Source: Listeria grandensis FSL F6-0971 (GTDB lineage Bacteria > Bacillota > Bacilli > Lactobacillales > Listeriaceae). Taken from it: a stretch of 64,000 nucleotides of DNA. Both the position numbers and the translations under genes were made by a program. Below, one piece after another: positions 39,957 to 50,396 of this stretch. The stretch lies in assembly GCF_000525835.1 (NCBI RefSeq), contig NZ_AODD01000006.1:62001-126000 (forward strand), given 5' to 3'. The notes beneath the pieces are model-generated. The model did no database searches and was not told the DNA's origin. It saw only the letters and a list, made by a program, of their open reading frames with translations. How positions within the stretch are numbered: the first letter of the stretch is position 1; each line of letters starts with the position of its first letter.

Positions 39957-41039
39957 TTATTTCTCCTCTAAAATGGAAGTTAATGCCTGGATGCAACCTT
40001 GGTTTTCTTGGGTGGATCCGATGGTGATTCGTAGCCAATTTGGTTTGAGGCCGGCGCGTACGATGTAGCCTTTTTGGAGCAGTTTATTGAACAGCTCGGT
40101 GGCGTCGCGTTTTGTGTCAAAAAAGATGAAGTTGGCGTCGGATTTGTAGTAGGTGAGTCCGCGCGCGTCTAAGAAATCGTACCATTGTTGTAGGCCGCTC
40201 GTGTTGGCGTCGACGCATTTTTTGACGAAGGCTTGATCGGCGAGTGCGGCTGTTGCGGCGGATTGGGCGATCGATGAGGTATTGAACGGGAGTCGCACGA
40301 TGTTCAGCGGTTCGCTCAGTGCCTCCGGGATGATCGCGTATCCGATGCGCAAGCCTGCTAAGCCGTAAATTTTTGAAAAGGTGCGCATGATGATCACGTT
40401 TGGAAATTGGTCAAGGAGTGCGAATGTATCTGGATAGTCGGCCGATGTGGCGTATTCGTAATAGGCTTCGTCGCTGATGACAAGCACGTCCTTTGGTACG
40501 GATTCCAGCAAAGTTAGGACTTCTCGTTGGGTGGAAATCGTGCCTGTCGGGTTATTTGGGTTACAGAGCCAGATGATTTTGGTGCGTGCGTTGACGGCGT
40601 TTGCCATGGCGGTGAGATCGGATTTTCCGGTTGTTTCATCAACTGGGAGCGAAATCGTTTCAGCGCCTTCGATCGTGGCGTGTAGGGAGTATTGGGAGAA
40701 GGTCGGCGCGGCTTCGATGATGTTGTCACCCGGTTCTAGGACGGCGCGGGAGATGATTTGGATAACGTCATCGAGACCTGAGCCAAGCAAGATTTGGTCG
40801 GTAGGAACATCATGGAATTTGGCGATCGCTTCGCGTAAAACACGCCCGGCGCCATCTGGATAATAGGACAGATCGATGCTTCCTTCTCTTAGGATGCGCG
40901 ACACGGCCTTAGATGTGCCGAACGGATTTTCATTTGACGCTAGTTTGTAGATTTTTTGGAGTCCGAGTTCGCGGCGTACTTCTTCTAGCGGTTTGCCGGG
41001 TTTGTATGCAGATAGGGCGTTTAGGGCTGATTTTACCAT
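39957..41039 (-). CDS. hisC: Histidinol-phosphate aminotransferase HisC
   Basis: 360 residues, class I/II PLP fold. Lys223 in 'RTFSKIYGLAGLRIGY' binds PLP; 'CNPNNPTGT' and 'KLASNENPFG' are typical HisC motifs. It transaminates imidazole acetol phosphate to histidinol phosphate. Last gene of the histidine operon, 15 nt after hisE with AAGGAGG upstream. From memory L. monocytogenes keeps its hisC in an aromatic amino-acid cluster instead, so this placement is a difference. Confidence 0.93.
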   Translation of the reverse strand: MVKSALNALSAYKPGKPLEEVRRELGLQKIYKLASNENPFGTSKAVSRILREGSIDLSYYPDGAGRVLREAIAKFHDVPTDQILLGSGLDDVIQIISRAVLEPGDNIIEAAPTFSQYSLHATIEGAETISLPVDETTGKSDLTAMANAVNARTKIIWLCNPNNPTGTISTQREVLTLLESVPKDVLVISDEAYYEYATSADYPDTFALLDQFPNVIIMRTFSKIYGLAGLRIGYAIIPEALSEPLNIVRLPFNTSSIAQSAATAALADQAFVKKCVDANTSGLQQWYDFLDARGLTYYKSDANFIFFDTKRDATELFNKLLQKGYIVRAGLKPNWLRITIGSTQENQGCIQALTSILEEK

Positions 41040-41054
41040 GTGGAAACCTCCTTC

Positions 41055-41375
41055 TTATAATTCGTCGATTGGTTTGCGATCTTCTGTGACGCTGAGTTTA
41101 CCTTCGCGTTTTTCGAGTTCACGTGCGATGTCATCAGTCGTCAAGCCTTGCTGTACCAACAATACGAGGACGTGATAAGTCAGGTCGGCGAGTTCTGATG
41201 TTAATTCCGCGTTGTCATTATTTTTTGCGGCGATAACCACTTCGGTCGCTTCCTCCCCAACCTTTTTCAAAATTTTATCGAGTCCGCGGTCGAATAAGTA
41301 ATTGGTATAGGAGCCTTCTTTTGGCGTTGTTTTACGGTCATTGATTTGATTGTAGAGTTCCGTTAGGATGCTCAT
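41055..41375 (-). CDS. hisE: Phosphoribosyl-ATP pyrophosphatase HisE
   Basis: 106 residues. All-alpha MazG-like fold with '[18 protein letters not shown]' and '[17 protein letters not shown]', carrying the Glu/Asp metal ligands. Second step of histidine biosynthesis. Overlaps hisI by 4 nt. Confidence 0.95.
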   Translation of the reverse strand: MSILTELYNQINDRKTTPKEGSYTNYLFDRGLDKILKKVGEEATEVVIAAKNNDNAELTSELADLTYHVLVLLVQQGLTTDDIARELEKREGKLSVTEDRKPIDEL

Positions 41376-41692
41376 TTTGCAGTCACTTCCTTTTCAATAT
41401 TGAAAAAACAGCTGTGCGCGCCGGTGTGGCAGGCGGCTCCTATTTGGTCGACGCGAATCAAGAGTGTATCGTTGTCGCAGTCGGAGCGGATTTCTTTGAC
41501 GTGCTGAAAATGGCCGGATGTCGCGCCCTTATTCCAGAGTTCGTTGCGGGAACGGGAGAAAAACCACGTCGTGTTTGTGTCGAGTGTTTTTTGGTAGCTT
41601 TCGGCGTTCATATAGGCGAGCATGAGGACATCGCCAGTCGTGTCTTCCACAATAATAGCAGGGATGAGACCTTTCGAAAAATCAAGTGTCAT
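41372..41692 (-). CDS. hisI: Phosphoribosyl-AMP cyclohydrolase HisI
   Basis: 106 residues. '[19 protein letters not shown]' and the metal-binding '[15 protein letters not shown]' plus '[11 protein letters not shown]' cysteines are the family hallmarks. Third step of the pathway. Separate from HisE, as usual in Firmicutes; overlaps hisF and hisE by 4 nt each. Confidence 0.95.
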   Translation of the reverse strand: MTLDFSKGLIPAIIVEDTTGDVLMLAYMNAESYQKTLDTNTTWFFSRSRNELWNKGATSGHFQHVKEIRSDCDNDTLLIRVDQIGAACHTGAHSCFFNIEKEVTAK

Positions 41693-42450
41693 GGCCGAAT
41701 CGCAACTCCTTTCGCTTGCAAAATTTGTTTGACTTCAGGGATCGTCATTTCACCGTAATGGAAAATCGAGGCGGCGAGTGCTGCGTCTGCACCTGTTTTC
41801 TCAAAAACTTCGACCATGTGTTCCGCGTTCCCGCAACCGCCTGATGCGATGACGGGGACGGAGACGGCGTTACAGATGGCGTCGGTGAGCGCGATGTCGT
41901 AACCGTCTTTGGTACCGTCGCCATCCATACTTGTAAGCAGGATTTCGCCAGCGCCGAGTGAGACGGCTTTTTTCGCCCACTGGATAGCGTCAAGGCCTGT
42001 ATCATCACGTCCACCGCGACTGTAAACATGCCAGGAATCATCGTCGGCGTGATATTTCGCATCGATGGCCACGACAATGCATTGATTGCCAAATTTGGCG
42101 GCACCTTCTGCGATCAGGTCGGGATTTTTGAGGGCAGCGGAGTTGAGTGAGATCTTGTCCGCGCCAGCTTGGAGTAAGGCTTTCATATTCGCGACGGAAT
42201 GGATGCCACCGCCGACGGTAAGCGGGATGAAGACTTGTTCTGCAGTCCGCGCCACGACATCAACCATCGTCCGGCGTTCTTCGTGGGTGGCTGTGATATC
42301 CAAGAAAACAAGCTCGTCTGCACCGGCTTCATTATAGGCCTTAGCAATTTCAACAGGATCGCCGACATCGGTTAGCGACACGAAGTTGATCCCCTTCACC
42401 ACGCGTCCATCGGTAACGTCTAGGCACGGAATGATGCGTTTAGTCAGCAA
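41689..42450 (-). CDS. hisF: Imidazole glycerol phosphate synthase cyclase subunit HisF
   Basis: 253 residues from TTG 42450, which overlaps the hisA stop and has GGAGGTGGAG just upstream; the longer open frame to 42540 lies inside hisA. TIM barrel with '[17 protein letters not shown]', catalytic Asp11, 'TVGGGIHSV' and '[11 protein letters not shown]'. Forms with HisH the glutamine-dependent synthase that makes IGP and AICAR. Confidence 0.95.
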   Translation of the reverse strand: MLTKRIIPCLDVTDGRVVKGINFVSLTDVGDPVEIAKAYNEAGADELVFLDITATHEERRTMVDVVARTAEQVFIPLTVGGGIHSVANMKALLQAGADKISLNSAALKNPDLIAEGAAKFGNQCIVVAIDAKYHADDDSWHVYSRGGRDDTGLDAIQWAKKAVSLGAGEILLTSMDGDGTKDGYDIALTDAICNAVSVPVIASGGCGNAEHMVEVFEKTGADAALAASIFHYGEMTIPEVKQILQAKGVAIRP

Positions 42451-43167
42451 GGTTCTCCACCTCCGTAATTTCTGCCATGGAGATATTACCGTTATACAGG
42501 GCTTTTCCAGAGATGGCACCATATAAACCGAGTTCGGCAAGCTCTATTAAATCGGCTTTACTGCTCACGCCACCAGATGCGATAATATCTACATTTACCG
42601 CGCCTTGTAAAGCCTGTAGTTGCTGCAAATTCGGACCTGCAAGCGTGCCGTCTTTCGCGATATCAGTAAAAATGATCGTTTGTACACCGCCTTTTTTCGA
42701 CTTCTTTTGCAAAAGTGAGGTAATCCGTAGTGCTTACATCGAGCCAACCAGATGTGGCAACAAAGCCATTTTTCGCGTCAATGCCGACCGCGATTTTGTC
42801 ACCGTAAAGCTTTACGGCATCGCGAACGAAGTCAGGGTGGGAAAGAGCGGCCGAACCAATAATGACACGATCGATGCCAGCATCTTCGAGATAAAAGGTG
42901 ATTTGTGCCATCGTCCGGATGCCGCCGCCAACTTGGACAGGAAGCTGCGAAACTTTTTTTCATTTCACGAATGATATCCAGATTTATCGGTTTTCCTTCT
43001 AGCGCCCCATCTAGATCTACAATATGTAAATAGGTCGCGCCTTCTTCGCTAAACGCTTTTGCTTGGCTAATCGGGTCGGGATTCACCACCGTTTCTTGGG
43101 CGAAATCACCTTGGTAAAGCCGCACACAACGGCCGTTTTTCAAATCTATTGCTGGGAAGATGCGCAT
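42440..43167 (-). pseudogene. hisA: Phosphoribosyl-formimino-AICAR-ribotide isomerase HisA, two one-base frameshifts
   Basis: ATG 43167 starts '[20 protein letters not shown]', overlapping the end of hisH by 22 nt. The frame is lost in an A run of seven on the minus strand (about 42952-42958); six A restore '[19 protein letters not shown]'. A second slip lies in an A run of six (about 42692-42697); five A restore '[19 protein letters not shown]'. The corrected product has 241 residues, the normal HisA size, with both catalytic Asp regions. All other his genes are intact, so a truly dead hisA would be surprising; sequencing error is more likely. Confidence 0.85.
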
Positions 43168-43766
43168 TCGATAACCTCCTTAAATCCTTGTAAAATTTCG
43201 AGTCCTGCTTGACCGCTTTTTTCGGGGTGGAACTGGGCGCCGTAGACGTTCTCATTGGCGATGATACCAGGAATTTCTACGGAATAGTCACTGGATGCCA
43301 TCACATATTTTGGCTCGCATACGGCATAATAGGAATGGACATAATACACAAAATTCCCATCTTGACCATGCGCTAAGGGGCAATCCTGCTTCACCTCGAG
43401 CTGATTCCATCCCATATGCGGAATTTTCGCCGTGTCGGGGAGTAGTTTTGCATGCCCTGGAATGAGCCCGAGCCCTTGTGTGTAACCATGCTCATCGCTG
43501 GAATCAAGCAACAGTTGCATACCGAGACAAACGCCGAGTAGTGGTTTCCCATGTGCCACAGCTTCTTGCAAAACGGAAATTAAATCGCGTTCCTCGAGCG
43601 CCGCCATGGCTTGCGGAAAGGCACCAACCCCCGGCAAAATAATCCCATCAGCCGCCAAAATCTCCTTTTCCACAGCGGTTATCTTATTCTTTAAACCAAT
43701 AAAATCGAGCGCTTTGCTGACGCTTTTCGTATTGCCAGTGTCATAATCCACAATTGCAATCTGCAT
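43146..43766 (-). CDS. hisH: Imidazole glycerol phosphate synthase glutaminase subunit HisH
   Basis: 206 residues, class I glutamine amidotransferase. Nucleophile C80 in '[12 protein letters not shown]', His-Glu in '[10 protein letters not shown]'. Supplies ammonia to HisF. Directly follows hisB (stop and start adjacent) and overlaps hisA. Confidence 0.96.
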   Translation of the reverse strand: MQIAIVDYDTGNTKSVSKALDFIGLKNKITAVEKEILAADGIILPGVGAFPQAMAALEERDLISVLQEAVAHGKPLLGVCLGMQLLLDSSDEHGYTQGLGLIPGHAKLLPDTAKIPHMGWNQLEVKQDCPLAHGQDGNFVYYVHSYYAVCEPKYVMASSDYSVEIPGIIANENVYGAQFHPEKSGQAGLEILQGFKEVIECASSQQ

Positions 43767-44351
43767 TTACAGCACGCCCTTCGTCGAGTTAACCCCTTTA
43801 ATATCGGGATTTACCGTAATTGCCTGACGCAATGCGCGCCCAAATGCTTTAAAAAGTGCCTCAATTTTGTGATGCGTATTTTTACCATAGAGGACGCGGC
43901 AGTGTAAGTTCATCGTCGCATTAAACGCCACAGCTTGGAAGAATTCCTCCACGAGTTCCGTATCAAAAGCACCGAGTTTCGGGTTATCAAAAGTGGCGTC
44001 AAAAACAAGATACGAACGGCCACTCAAATCTAGTGCTACAAAGCCAAGCGATTCATCCATTGGCACGTATTCCGAACCGTAGCGGTTAATGCCAGCCTTA
44101 TCGCCAAGCGCTTCCTTCAAACATTGACCAAGCACGATTCCGACATCTTCGGCGGTGTGATGCGAGTCAACATCGAGGTCACCGATCGCTTCACAAACAA
44201 GTCCAATGCGGCTATGTCGCGCAAAAAGTGTCAGCATATGATCCAGAAAACCGATCCCTGTATGAATCTCACATTTTTCTGGCTGATCAAGATATACCTC
44301 CATACGAATCGATGTTTCCGCTGTTTTCCGTTCTATTTTGGCAGTTCTCAT
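43767..44351 (-). CDS. hisB: Imidazoleglycerol-phosphate dehydratase HisB
   Basis: 194 residues from ATG 44351, 1 nt after the hisD stop and with GAGGAGGAAAAC upstream. Metal-binding His-rich motifs '[18 protein letters not shown]' and '[11 protein letters not shown]', '[19 protein letters not shown]'. Monofunctional dehydratase without the HisN phosphatase domain, consistent with separate hisJ. Confidence 0.95.
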   Translation of the reverse strand: MRTAKIERKTAETSIRMEVYLDQPEKCEIHTGIGFLDHMLTLFARHSRIGLVCEAIGDLDVDSHHTAEDVGIVLGQCLKEALGDKAGINRYGSEYVPMDESLGFVALDLSGRSYLVFDATFDNPKLGAFDTELVEEFFQAVAFNATMNLHCRVLYGKNTHHKIEALFKAFGRALRQAITVNPDIKGVNSTKGVL

Positions 44352-44352
44352 T

Positions 44353-45639
44353 TTAGTTTTCCTCCTCAAAGCGAATTTGGATAGCGCGAGCATGCGCGGT
44401 TAAACCTTCTTTTTCAGCGAGTAACACAATGGCATCCTTCTCCTTTTCGAGCGCATCCTTTGTATAGGAGATAAACGATGTCCGTTTGCAAAAATCAGCG
44501 ACGCCAAGCGGGGAGAAGAAGCGCGCCGTGCCACTCGTCGGCAAGACATGATTTGGACCAGCAAAATAATCACCGAGCGGTTCGGATGCATAAGCGCCTA
44601 AGAAGACAGAACCAGCGTTTTTCACGTAGCTCAAGTAATCCATCGGGTTTTCCAGCTGAATTTCTAGATGTTCCGGTGCGATGTCATTCATAATCTCGAA
44701 TGCGGCTTCGATTGAATCAGCAACAATAACTTGCCCAAAGTTTGCTATCGAGGCGCGTGCGATCTCTTCACGTGGCAATGTTCGCAATTGTTTTTCGACT
44801 TCGCTTGCAACAGCTTGGCCAAACGGTTCGCTTGTCGTAATGAGAATCGCGCGCGCTAGCTTATCGTGCTCCGCTTGCGACAATAAATCCGCAGCTACAA
44901 ATCGCGGATTCGCTGTTGCATCCGCCACGACTACAACCTCAGAAGGTCCTGCAATCATATCGATGTCCACGATGCCAAACACTTCTCGTTTTGCCAATGC
45001 GACAAACATATTTCCAGGTCCAACGATCTTATCTACTTTGGGAATCGATGCTGTTCCGAAAGCTAACGCCGCGACGGCCTGCGCGCCCCCAACTTGATAT
45101 ACTTCGTCGGCTCCCGCAATCTTGGCTGCCGCTAAAATATAAGGATTCAAACCATCCGCACCAGGCGGAGTCACCATAATGATTCGCGGAACGCCTGCGA
45201 TTTTGGCTGGGAGAATGTTCATTAAAACCGAGGACGGATACGCCGCCGTGCCTCCTGGAACGTAAATACCAGCCGTTTCGAGTGGCCTAACGAGCTGACC
45301 ACGCATGACGCCGCGTTTTTCCGTATCGACAAACCCAGACTGTTTCTGTTTTTGGTGATAGGAAAGAATGTTTTCCTTCGCCTGCTCCAAAGCTTGAATG
45401 AAATCTGCCTCGACATGTTGAAGCGCGTCATCAAGATCGCTTTGAGAAACCCTAAAATCGGTTAGCGTAACCCCGTCAAACTGCGCCGTCAATCGTTTTA
45501 GCGCCTCATCACCATTCTCACGAACATCTGCGACAATTCGCTTGACGGCAAGCTCTGTTTCGATTTGCGCCTCATCAACTACTGCCGTATGTAATTGCTG
45601 AAAAATTGCCTCTTTATCCCCAGAAATAAATCGCATCAT
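44353..45639 (-). CDS. hisD: Histidinol dehydrogenase HisD
   Basis: 428 residues. '[20 protein letters not shown]', '[16 protein letters not shown]' and '[10 protein letters not shown]', with '[14 protein letters not shown]' carrying Zn and catalytic His residues. Oxidises histidinol to histidine in two NAD steps. Tandem ATGs at 45639 and 45636 follow GGAGGAG; the second has the better spacing. The 5' end overlaps the hisG stop. Confidence 0.96.
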   Translation of the reverse strand: MMRFISGDKEAIFQQLHTAVVDEAQIETELAVKRIVADVRENGDEALKRLTAQFDGVTLTDFRVSQSDLDDALQHVEADFIQALEQAKENILSYHQKQKQSGFVDTEKRGVMRGQLVRPLETAGIYVPGGTAAYPSSVLMNILPAKIAGVPRIIMVTPPGADGLNPYILAAAKIAGADEVYQVGGAQAVAALAFGTASIPKVDKIVGPGNMFVALAKREVFGIVDIDMIAGPSEVVVVADATANPRFVAADLLSQAEHDKLARAILITTSEPFGQAVASEVEKQLRTLPREEIARASIANFGQVIVADSIEAAFEIMNDIAPEHLEIQLENPMDYLSYVKNAGSVFLGAYASEPLGDYFAGPNHVLPTSGTARFFSPLGVADFCKRTSFISYTKDALEKEKDAIVLLAEKEGLTAHARAIQIRFEEEN

Positions 45640-46274
45640 CGTGTCTCCTCCTCCAATGTGTTTTCCAACAAGTCAATCAACTCGAAAATTTCCGCCTTAT
45701 TCCGCTTCAGCGAGGCCTTATTTACAATCAAACGTGCCGAAATAGCGTACATCGTATCAAAAATGACCAGTCCGTTTTCGCGCAAAGTTGATCCTGTTTC
45801 CACAATGTCAATAATCGCATCCGCAAGTCCAAGTAGGGGCGCCATTTCAACAGAGCCCTCAATTTTAATGATTTCGACGTCCTCACCGCGTTCCCGAAAA
45901 TATTTTGTCGCAACCGTCGGATACTTCGTCGCAATAATTTTGCGTCTATAATCGCTTGGATCATAACTTGGCGTGGATGCTAAGCAAAACTGACATTGCC
46001 CAATTTTTAAATCCAGCATCTCGTAATGCTCCTTGTCTTGCTCCATCAGCACGTCTTTTCCAACGATTCCGATATCTGCAACACCATGTTTGACATAGGT
46101 CGCGACATCCGGAGCTTTCGCTAAAATAAACGAATAGGGCGCATCCTCGCTCGCAAAAATGAGTTTCCGGCTTTTTTCATGCAGCATCTCGCAATCCACG
46201 CCGGCCTTTTCAAGAAGCGCAACAGCCGATTTTTCCAAGCGTCCTTTTGTCAGCGCAATTTGTAGCGATTTCAT
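45636..46274 (-). CDS. hisG: ATP phosphoribosyltransferase catalytic subunit HisG (short form)
   Basis: 212 residues, the short HisG form that needs the HisZ regulatory subunit encoded next to it. N-terminus '[21 protein letters not shown]', PRPP loop in '[13 protein letters not shown]'. First committed step of the pathway. Overlaps hisZ by 4 nt. Confidence 0.96.
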   Translation of the reverse strand: MKSLQIALTKGRLEKSAVALLEKAGVDCEMLHEKSRKLIFASEDAPYSFILAKAPDVATYVKHGVADIGIVGKDVLMEQDKEHYEMLDLKIGQCQFCLASTPSYDPSDYRRKIIATKYPTVATKYFRERGEDVEIIKIEGSVEMAPLLGLADAIIDIVETGSTLRENGLVIFDTMYAISARLIVNKASLKRNKAEIFELIDLLENTLEEETR

Positions 46275-47443
46275 GATAAAACCTCCTTCTCCGGATCGAT
46301 TTCGCGAAGCCCATTACCAGATACATCAATCAGTTTATGATATTGCCATTTTTTCGCATAGGCCATACTTTCCGCTAGTTCATCAAAAAAACTGAGCGAA
46401 CTGTTCGGCGTCTTGGCAAGCACTTCTTCCGCGAGTTGCGTCGTTTCTAGCGAGTAATGAATAAATGTTTTAGCGATATGCTCCTGCTTTTTCAACGTCC
46501 GGCGTTTCAGTGAAACAATCTCATCTAAATTCAGCGCGAGACCAACCGCAGGCCAATTTTCCTCGCCAAACTGGGCAAGAAGCGAATCATAACGTCCACC
46601 GCTTAGGAAATGAACAGCAGACATATCCGCATATCCCCGAAAAATGGCTCCCGTGTAATAATGAAGTTCCTGCACGAGGCCGATGTCCACCGATAAGTGC
46701 TCCGGTGCATTCACGACCTGAACAATCGTTTCCATCTGTGTCAATGCCTCCAAAATCAGTCGATTATCCGTCAAAGCCCGCGCTTCTCCAATTGTATCCA
46801 CTGACCCAAACAATCGTGGCAATGCTAAAATAAAAGCATCCATCGCGCTTGGGTGACTCGCCACAAAGGATCGAATCCCGAATAAACTCTTATTTTGCAA
46901 GGCTTGGCGAAAGATTTCCTCATCGTTAGCCTGCAGCGCAAGCGACTGGATAACCGCTTGATAAATCGCGGCATGGCCAATCTCGATTTGGAAATCTGTC
47001 ATCCCGAGTTCCCGTAAAACTGCAATCGCGCTAGTGATACACTCAATCTCCGCCTTTATCGAGGCAAAACCGATAATCTCAATCCCTGCTTGCGTCATCT
47101 CGTTCCGTTCCCCAGCCAGCTCCTCATTCGCCCGAAAAACCTTGCCACTATAACAAAGCTTGAGCGGTGGTGTGACGCCAGTAGTACTAATCACGCGTCC
47201 AATGGGAGAAGTCATGTCAGGCCGTAGCACTGTCAAGCGTCCTTTTGTATCGAAAAAACGGTATAAATTCATATCATCAATCGCCGAAAAAACATCATCA
47301 AATTCGATAACTGGCGTCTCAATCCGTTGATAGCCCCGCTCGTGAAATGATCGGTTCACTTGATGTTCCATATCATAGGCCGACGCGGCTTCCTTGAAAA
47401 GTTTATCTCTTGTTCCAATAGGCAAATTCCGATTCCACTTCAT
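46271..47443 (-). CDS. hisZ: ATP phosphoribosyltransferase regulatory subunit HisZ
   Basis: 390 residues from ATG 47443, which has AAGGAG at 47453-47458; ATG 47464 is in frame but poorly placed. Class II tRNA synthetase-like fold related to HisRS ('[15 protein letters not shown]', '[20 protein letters not shown]') without the anticodon domain. Partners the short HisG and gives feedback control by histidine. First gene of the operon. Confidence 0.95.
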   Translation of the reverse strand: MKWNRNLPIGTRDKLFKEAASAYDMEHQVNRSFHERGYQRIETPVIEFDDVFSAIDDMNLYRFFDTKGRLTVLRPDMTSPIGRVISTTGVTPPLKLCYSGKVFRANEELAGERNEMTQAGIEIIGFASIKAEIECITSAIAVLRELGMTDFQIEIGHAAIYQAVIQSLALQANDEEIFRQALQNKSLFGIRSFVASHPSAMDAFILALPRLFGSVDTIGEARALTDNRLILEALTQMETIVQVVNAPEHLSVDIGLVQELHYYTGAIFRGYADMSAVHFLSGGRYDSLLAQFGEENWPAVGLALNLDEIVSLKRRTLKKQEHIAKTFIHYSLETTQLAEEVLAKTPNSSLSFFDELAESMAYAKKWQYHKLIDVSGNGLREIDPEKEVLS

Positions 47444-47484
47444 TGATCTGAGCTCCTTTTTCATAAAAACTTTAACATATTAGC

Positions 47485-47513
47485 ATATTAGCAGAGTAAA
47501 GCATTTTTGTAAA
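47485..47513 (-). promoter_or_regulatory. Promoter of the histidine operon
   Basis: On the minus strand TTTACA (47513-47508), 17 nt, TAATAT (47490-47485), ending about 40 nt before ATG 47443. A further TATAAT lies at 47547-47542. No T-box or attenuator-like leader is visible. Confidence 0.55.
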
Positions 47514-47578
47514 TAGATAAAATAAAAACTTCTGTTCCCTCATTATATCAGAAAAATGAAATATTTTATAAAGATAGC

Positions 47579-47607
47579 ATGACCTTCTTTCCAAGGGATG
47601 CTATAAT
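47579..47607 (+). promoter_or_regulatory. Promoter of hisJ
   Basis: ATGACC (47579-47584), 17 nt, TATAAT (47602-47607), divergent from the his operon promoter. It excludes the in-frame ATG 47579 as a start. Confidence 0.5.
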
Positions 47608-47632
47608 TGGAAGAAAAGAGGAGTGGTGGTAC

Positions 47633-48466
47633 ATGATCAAGCGTGATGGACATACACACACCGAATTCTGCCCGCACGGTTCTGGTGATAAAGTAGAGGC
47701 GATGATTGAAAAAGCAATTGGACTTGGATTTACCGATTATTCGATAACGGAGCACCCGCCGATGCCCACAGCTTTTGAACAAGAAATTGCTAATTCGAAA
47801 GAGGAGATTGCGACGGCGGCACTTCAGTGGGATCAGCTAGATGCCTATTTTAAGAAGGCACATGAGGTGAAGCAAAAGTATAGTGATCAGATTCGGATTC
47901 ACGTCGGATTAGAGGTTGATTTTTTACCAGGTTTTGAAGCAGATACGAGAGCTTTACTTCGGGAATATGGTTCGCAGATGGATGATGGTGTTTTATCGTT
48001 GCACTTCATACCGGGAGTTGGCGGCTGGCGATTTATCGATTTCTCAGCGCCAGATTTTGAAGCTGGAATTTGGAAGCATTATGGAAATTTTGCAGCGATT
48101 CAAAAAGCCTACTATGAGCTGATTCGAGAATCATTGTTTGCCGATTTAGGCGTGGCAAAACCAACTCGACTGGGTCATATCTCACTTTGTCAGAAATTCC
48201 AGCATTATTTTCCAGAGCATGAAACGGCAATAAAAGGGGAAGCGAGACAGCAAGTATCGCATCTACTCCAAGATATAAAAGTGCGAAAGTATCAATTAGA
48301 TTGGAATACAGCGGGGTTATATAAAGAATATTGCAAGGAAGCTTATCCACCACTTGATATTGCCAAAGAAGCACATTCACTTGGCATTGAGTTAGTCTAC
48401 GGCTCAGATGCGCACAGCTTGGCAGATGTTGGCCGCGGCTATGATGATATAGAAAAATCTTTGTAG
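47633..48466 (+). CDS. hisJ: Histidinol-phosphatase HisJ (PHP family)
   Basis: 277 residues from ATG 47633, with GAGGAG at 47618-47623. PHP metal motifs 'DGHTHTEFCPHG', 'GFTDYSITEHPPMP', 'VGLEVDFLPG' and 'YGSDAHSLADVGRGYDD'. Hydrolyses histidinol phosphate, so the full pathway to histidine is in this window except that hisA needs its frame restored. Divergent from the operon as in L. monocytogenes (lmo0570 from memory). Confidence 0.93.
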   Translation: MIKRDGHTHTEFCPHGSGDKVEAMIEKAIGLGFTDYSITEHPPMPTAFEQEIANSKEEIATAALQWDQLDAYFKKAHEVKQKYSDQIRIHVGLEVDFLPGFEADTRALLREYGSQMDDGVLSLHFIPGVGGWRFIDFSAPDFEAGIWKHYGNFAAIQKAYYELIRESLFADLGVAKPTRLGHISLCQKFQHYFPEHETAIKGEARQQVSHLLQDIKVRKYQLDWNTAGLYKEYCKEAYPPLDIAKEAHSLGIELVYGSDAHSLADVGRGYDDIEKSL

Positions 48467-48491
48467 GCGAATTACAAGAAATCATAGAAAA

Positions 48492-48536
48492 AAGCTGAAA
48501 CTCCATCCATTAGGACGATATTTCAGCTTCTTTCTT
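48492..48536 (+). terminator. Terminator after hisJ
   Basis: AAGCTGAAA (48492-48500) pairs with TTTCAGCTT (48521-48529), followed by CTTTCTT. On the other strand it lies just past the permease stop. Confidence 0.65.
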
Positions 48537-48543
48537 GCATTTT

Positions 48544-49839
48544 TTAAACGACGAACACAAAATATAAAATAAATAAGATCATCAAAATATACATAATCGG
48601 GTGAACTTCTTTGTAACGACCTTTAAAAAACATCGTGATCGGGTAAAAGATAAACCCAAGCGCAATCCCCGAAGCAATCGAGAAACTAAGCACCATCATC
48701 AAAATAACCATGAAACACGGCACGGCGATCTCGAATTTAGACCAGTCAATATGCGCCACATTTCCAATCATCAAAATCCCGACTATGACAAGCGCTGGCG
48801 TCGTCACTGCACTTGTAATCACACCAAGCAGCGGCGAAAAGAACATCGAAAGAGCAAAACAAATCGCAATCACAATCGCCGTCAAACCAGTCCGTCCACC
48901 AACCGCCACACCAGCCGTTGATTCCACGTATGAAGTGGTCGTTGATGTCCCTAAAATCGAGCCAACAATCGTTGCCGATGAATCTGCGAATAGCGCCCGA
49001 CTTGCACGAGGGACTTTGTTATCCTTCATAAAACCGGCCTGATTCGCAACAGCCACCAGCGTCCCCGCGGTATCGAAAAAGTCAATAAAGAAGAACGTCA
49101 AAATCACAATCAACATCTGCGGCGTGAATATGTCTCCAAGATGAAAAATCGCTTGCCCAAATGTAGGTGAAATATCAGGAATAGGCGCCACAATTTGCGT
49201 CGGGACATCAATCAATTGAAAGAGCATCCCGACAATAACCGTCGCAGCCATCCCGATAAAAATCGCACCATTTATGTTCAAGGTCATCAAAACAATCGTG
49301 ATGACAATGCCGAAAACAGCAAGCAAAACCGCGCTGTTATGTAAATCTCCAAGCGCCACGAGTGTCGCTTTGTTTCCCACGATAATCCCGGCATTTTTCA
49401 GCCCAAGAAAAGCGATGAAAAAGCCGATTCCTGCACCAACTGCGAATTTTAGTTCTGTCGGAATGGCATTGATAATTTTTTCTCGAATCCCGGTGACGGT
49501 CAGTACAATAAATACACAACCGGAGACTAAAACACCTGATAAAGCAGTTTCCCAAGGAATTCCCCATTGCGCACAAACCGTGTAGGCAAAGAAGGAACTA
49601 AGCCCAATGCCCGGAGCGAGCCCAATCGGATAATTCGCAATCAATCCCATAAGCAGTGAGCCAACCACAGCTGCTAGAGCCGTTGCCACAAACACCGCGC
49701 TCATGTCCATTCCAGTCGTTGCTAGCGCGGAAGGATTCACAAATAGTATGTACGCCATCGACAAGAAAGTCGTTAACCCCGCCAAAATTTCCGTTCTAAC
49801 CGTTGTCTTATTTTCTCGCAGTTTAAACAATTTTTCCAT
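48544..49839 (-). CDS. NCS2 family purine permease (AzgA/PbuG-like)
   Basis: 431 residues from ATG 49839, with GGAGG at 49850-49854. Twelve to fourteen membrane segments; N-terminal 'LAGLTTFLSMAYILFVNPSA', 'PIGLAPGIGLSSFFAY' and 'FFFIDFFDTAGTLVAVANQA' are signatures of the AzgA-like branch that takes up adenine, guanine and hypoxanthine. The guanine-type riboswitch in its leader supports guanine/hypoxanthine transport. Confidence 0.93.
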   Translation of the reverse strand: MEKLFKLRENKTTVRTEILAGLTTFLSMAYILFVNPSALATTGMDMSAVFVATALAAVVGSLLMGLIANYPIGLAPGIGLSSFFAYTVCAQWGIPWETALSGVLVSGCVFIVLTVTGIREKIINAIPTELKFAVGAGIGFFIAFLGLKNAGIIVGNKATLVALGDLHNSAVLLAVFGIVITIVLMTLNINGAIFIGMAATVIVGMLFQLIDVPTQIVAPIPDISPTFGQAIFHLGDIFTPQMLIVILTFFFIDFFDTAGTLVAVANQAGFMKDNKVPRASRALFADSSATIVGSILGTSTTTSYVESTAGVAVGGRTGLTAIVIAICFALSMFFSPLLGVITSAVTTPALVIVGILMIGNVAHIDWSKFEIAVPCFMVILMMVLSFSIASGIALGFIFYPITMFFKGRYKEVHPIMYILMILFILYFVFVV

Positions 49840-49895
49840 TAAAAAAAGCCTCCCTGAATTGTGTTGTCGCACATTTTTCAAAGATGAGCCATCGC

Positions 49896-49932
49896 AAAAA
49901 AAAGCCGTTTCTAAGTCAACGAAAAAGAAACG
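49896..49932 (-). terminator. Riboswitch expression-platform terminator
   Basis: On the minus strand CGTTTCT (49932-49926) pairs with AGAAACG (49912-49906), followed by GC and at least seven T. It sits between the guanine aptamer and the permease start. Confidence 0.8.
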
Positions 49933-49946
49933 CAGTATGCTATTGC

Positions 49947-50011
49947 TCGTAGTGTAGCCATTTACGGTAGCTAAGTAGAAACGTCTGGGCCATATTCCTA
50001 GACATATACGA
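49947..50011 (-). promoter_or_regulatory. Guanine-class purine riboswitch aptamer
   Basis: Minus strand. P1 TCGTA/TACGA (50011-50007 with 49951-49947), P2 GTCTAGG/CCCAGAC, the J2-3 motif GTTTCTAC and the L3 motif CCGTAAAT are all present in order. The J3-1 segment reads ACTACGA, with C at the specificity position (U would mean adenine). It is followed by the terminator at 49906-49932, so purine binding should stop permease transcription. Confidence 0.93.
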
Positions 50012-50396
50012 CATGTGTTTATTTTAGCTTAGTTAGTGGCGGTTAGCAAGAGGGGGGGAAAGAATCGTTGCAAGAGAATGAGAAACTGGCATAATGAACA
50101 TAAAAAGAGAGGCGCTGGACACACAACTCCCTTAACAAGTAGAAGCTGCTGAAGACAATGACTTAGTTTGGATAGATATCAATAAAGTAGACAGTAAAAT
50201 GATAAGAAGAAGTGAAATGCTCTGATAAAACTTAACTTCAAAAGATATGAAGGATAGTATATGGAAGAAACACACGATAATGGCTGTCCTATATTTACAT
50301 ATATAAGAAAAAAATTATTGCTTTTCACATGTATTATATGGTACGTTTTAATAGAGATGTATTGCTCAATTACAAACAGAAAAGGGGCTTAACAAG
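50012..50396. other. Intergenic region with a decayed gene fragment
   Basis: One frame at about 50110-50224 reads 'REALDTQLP', stop, then 'QVEAAEDNDLVWIDINKVDS' and 'KMIRRSEML' and stop. It looks like the worn 3' part of a former gene; family not recognised. The rest (50225-50396) carries only the ribosome binding site of the next gene. Confidence 0.35.

Noticed and set aside
47444-47560. Possible T-box or histidine attenuator in the his leader
   Set aside because: The leader is short, has no T-box consensus sequence and no run of histidine codons.
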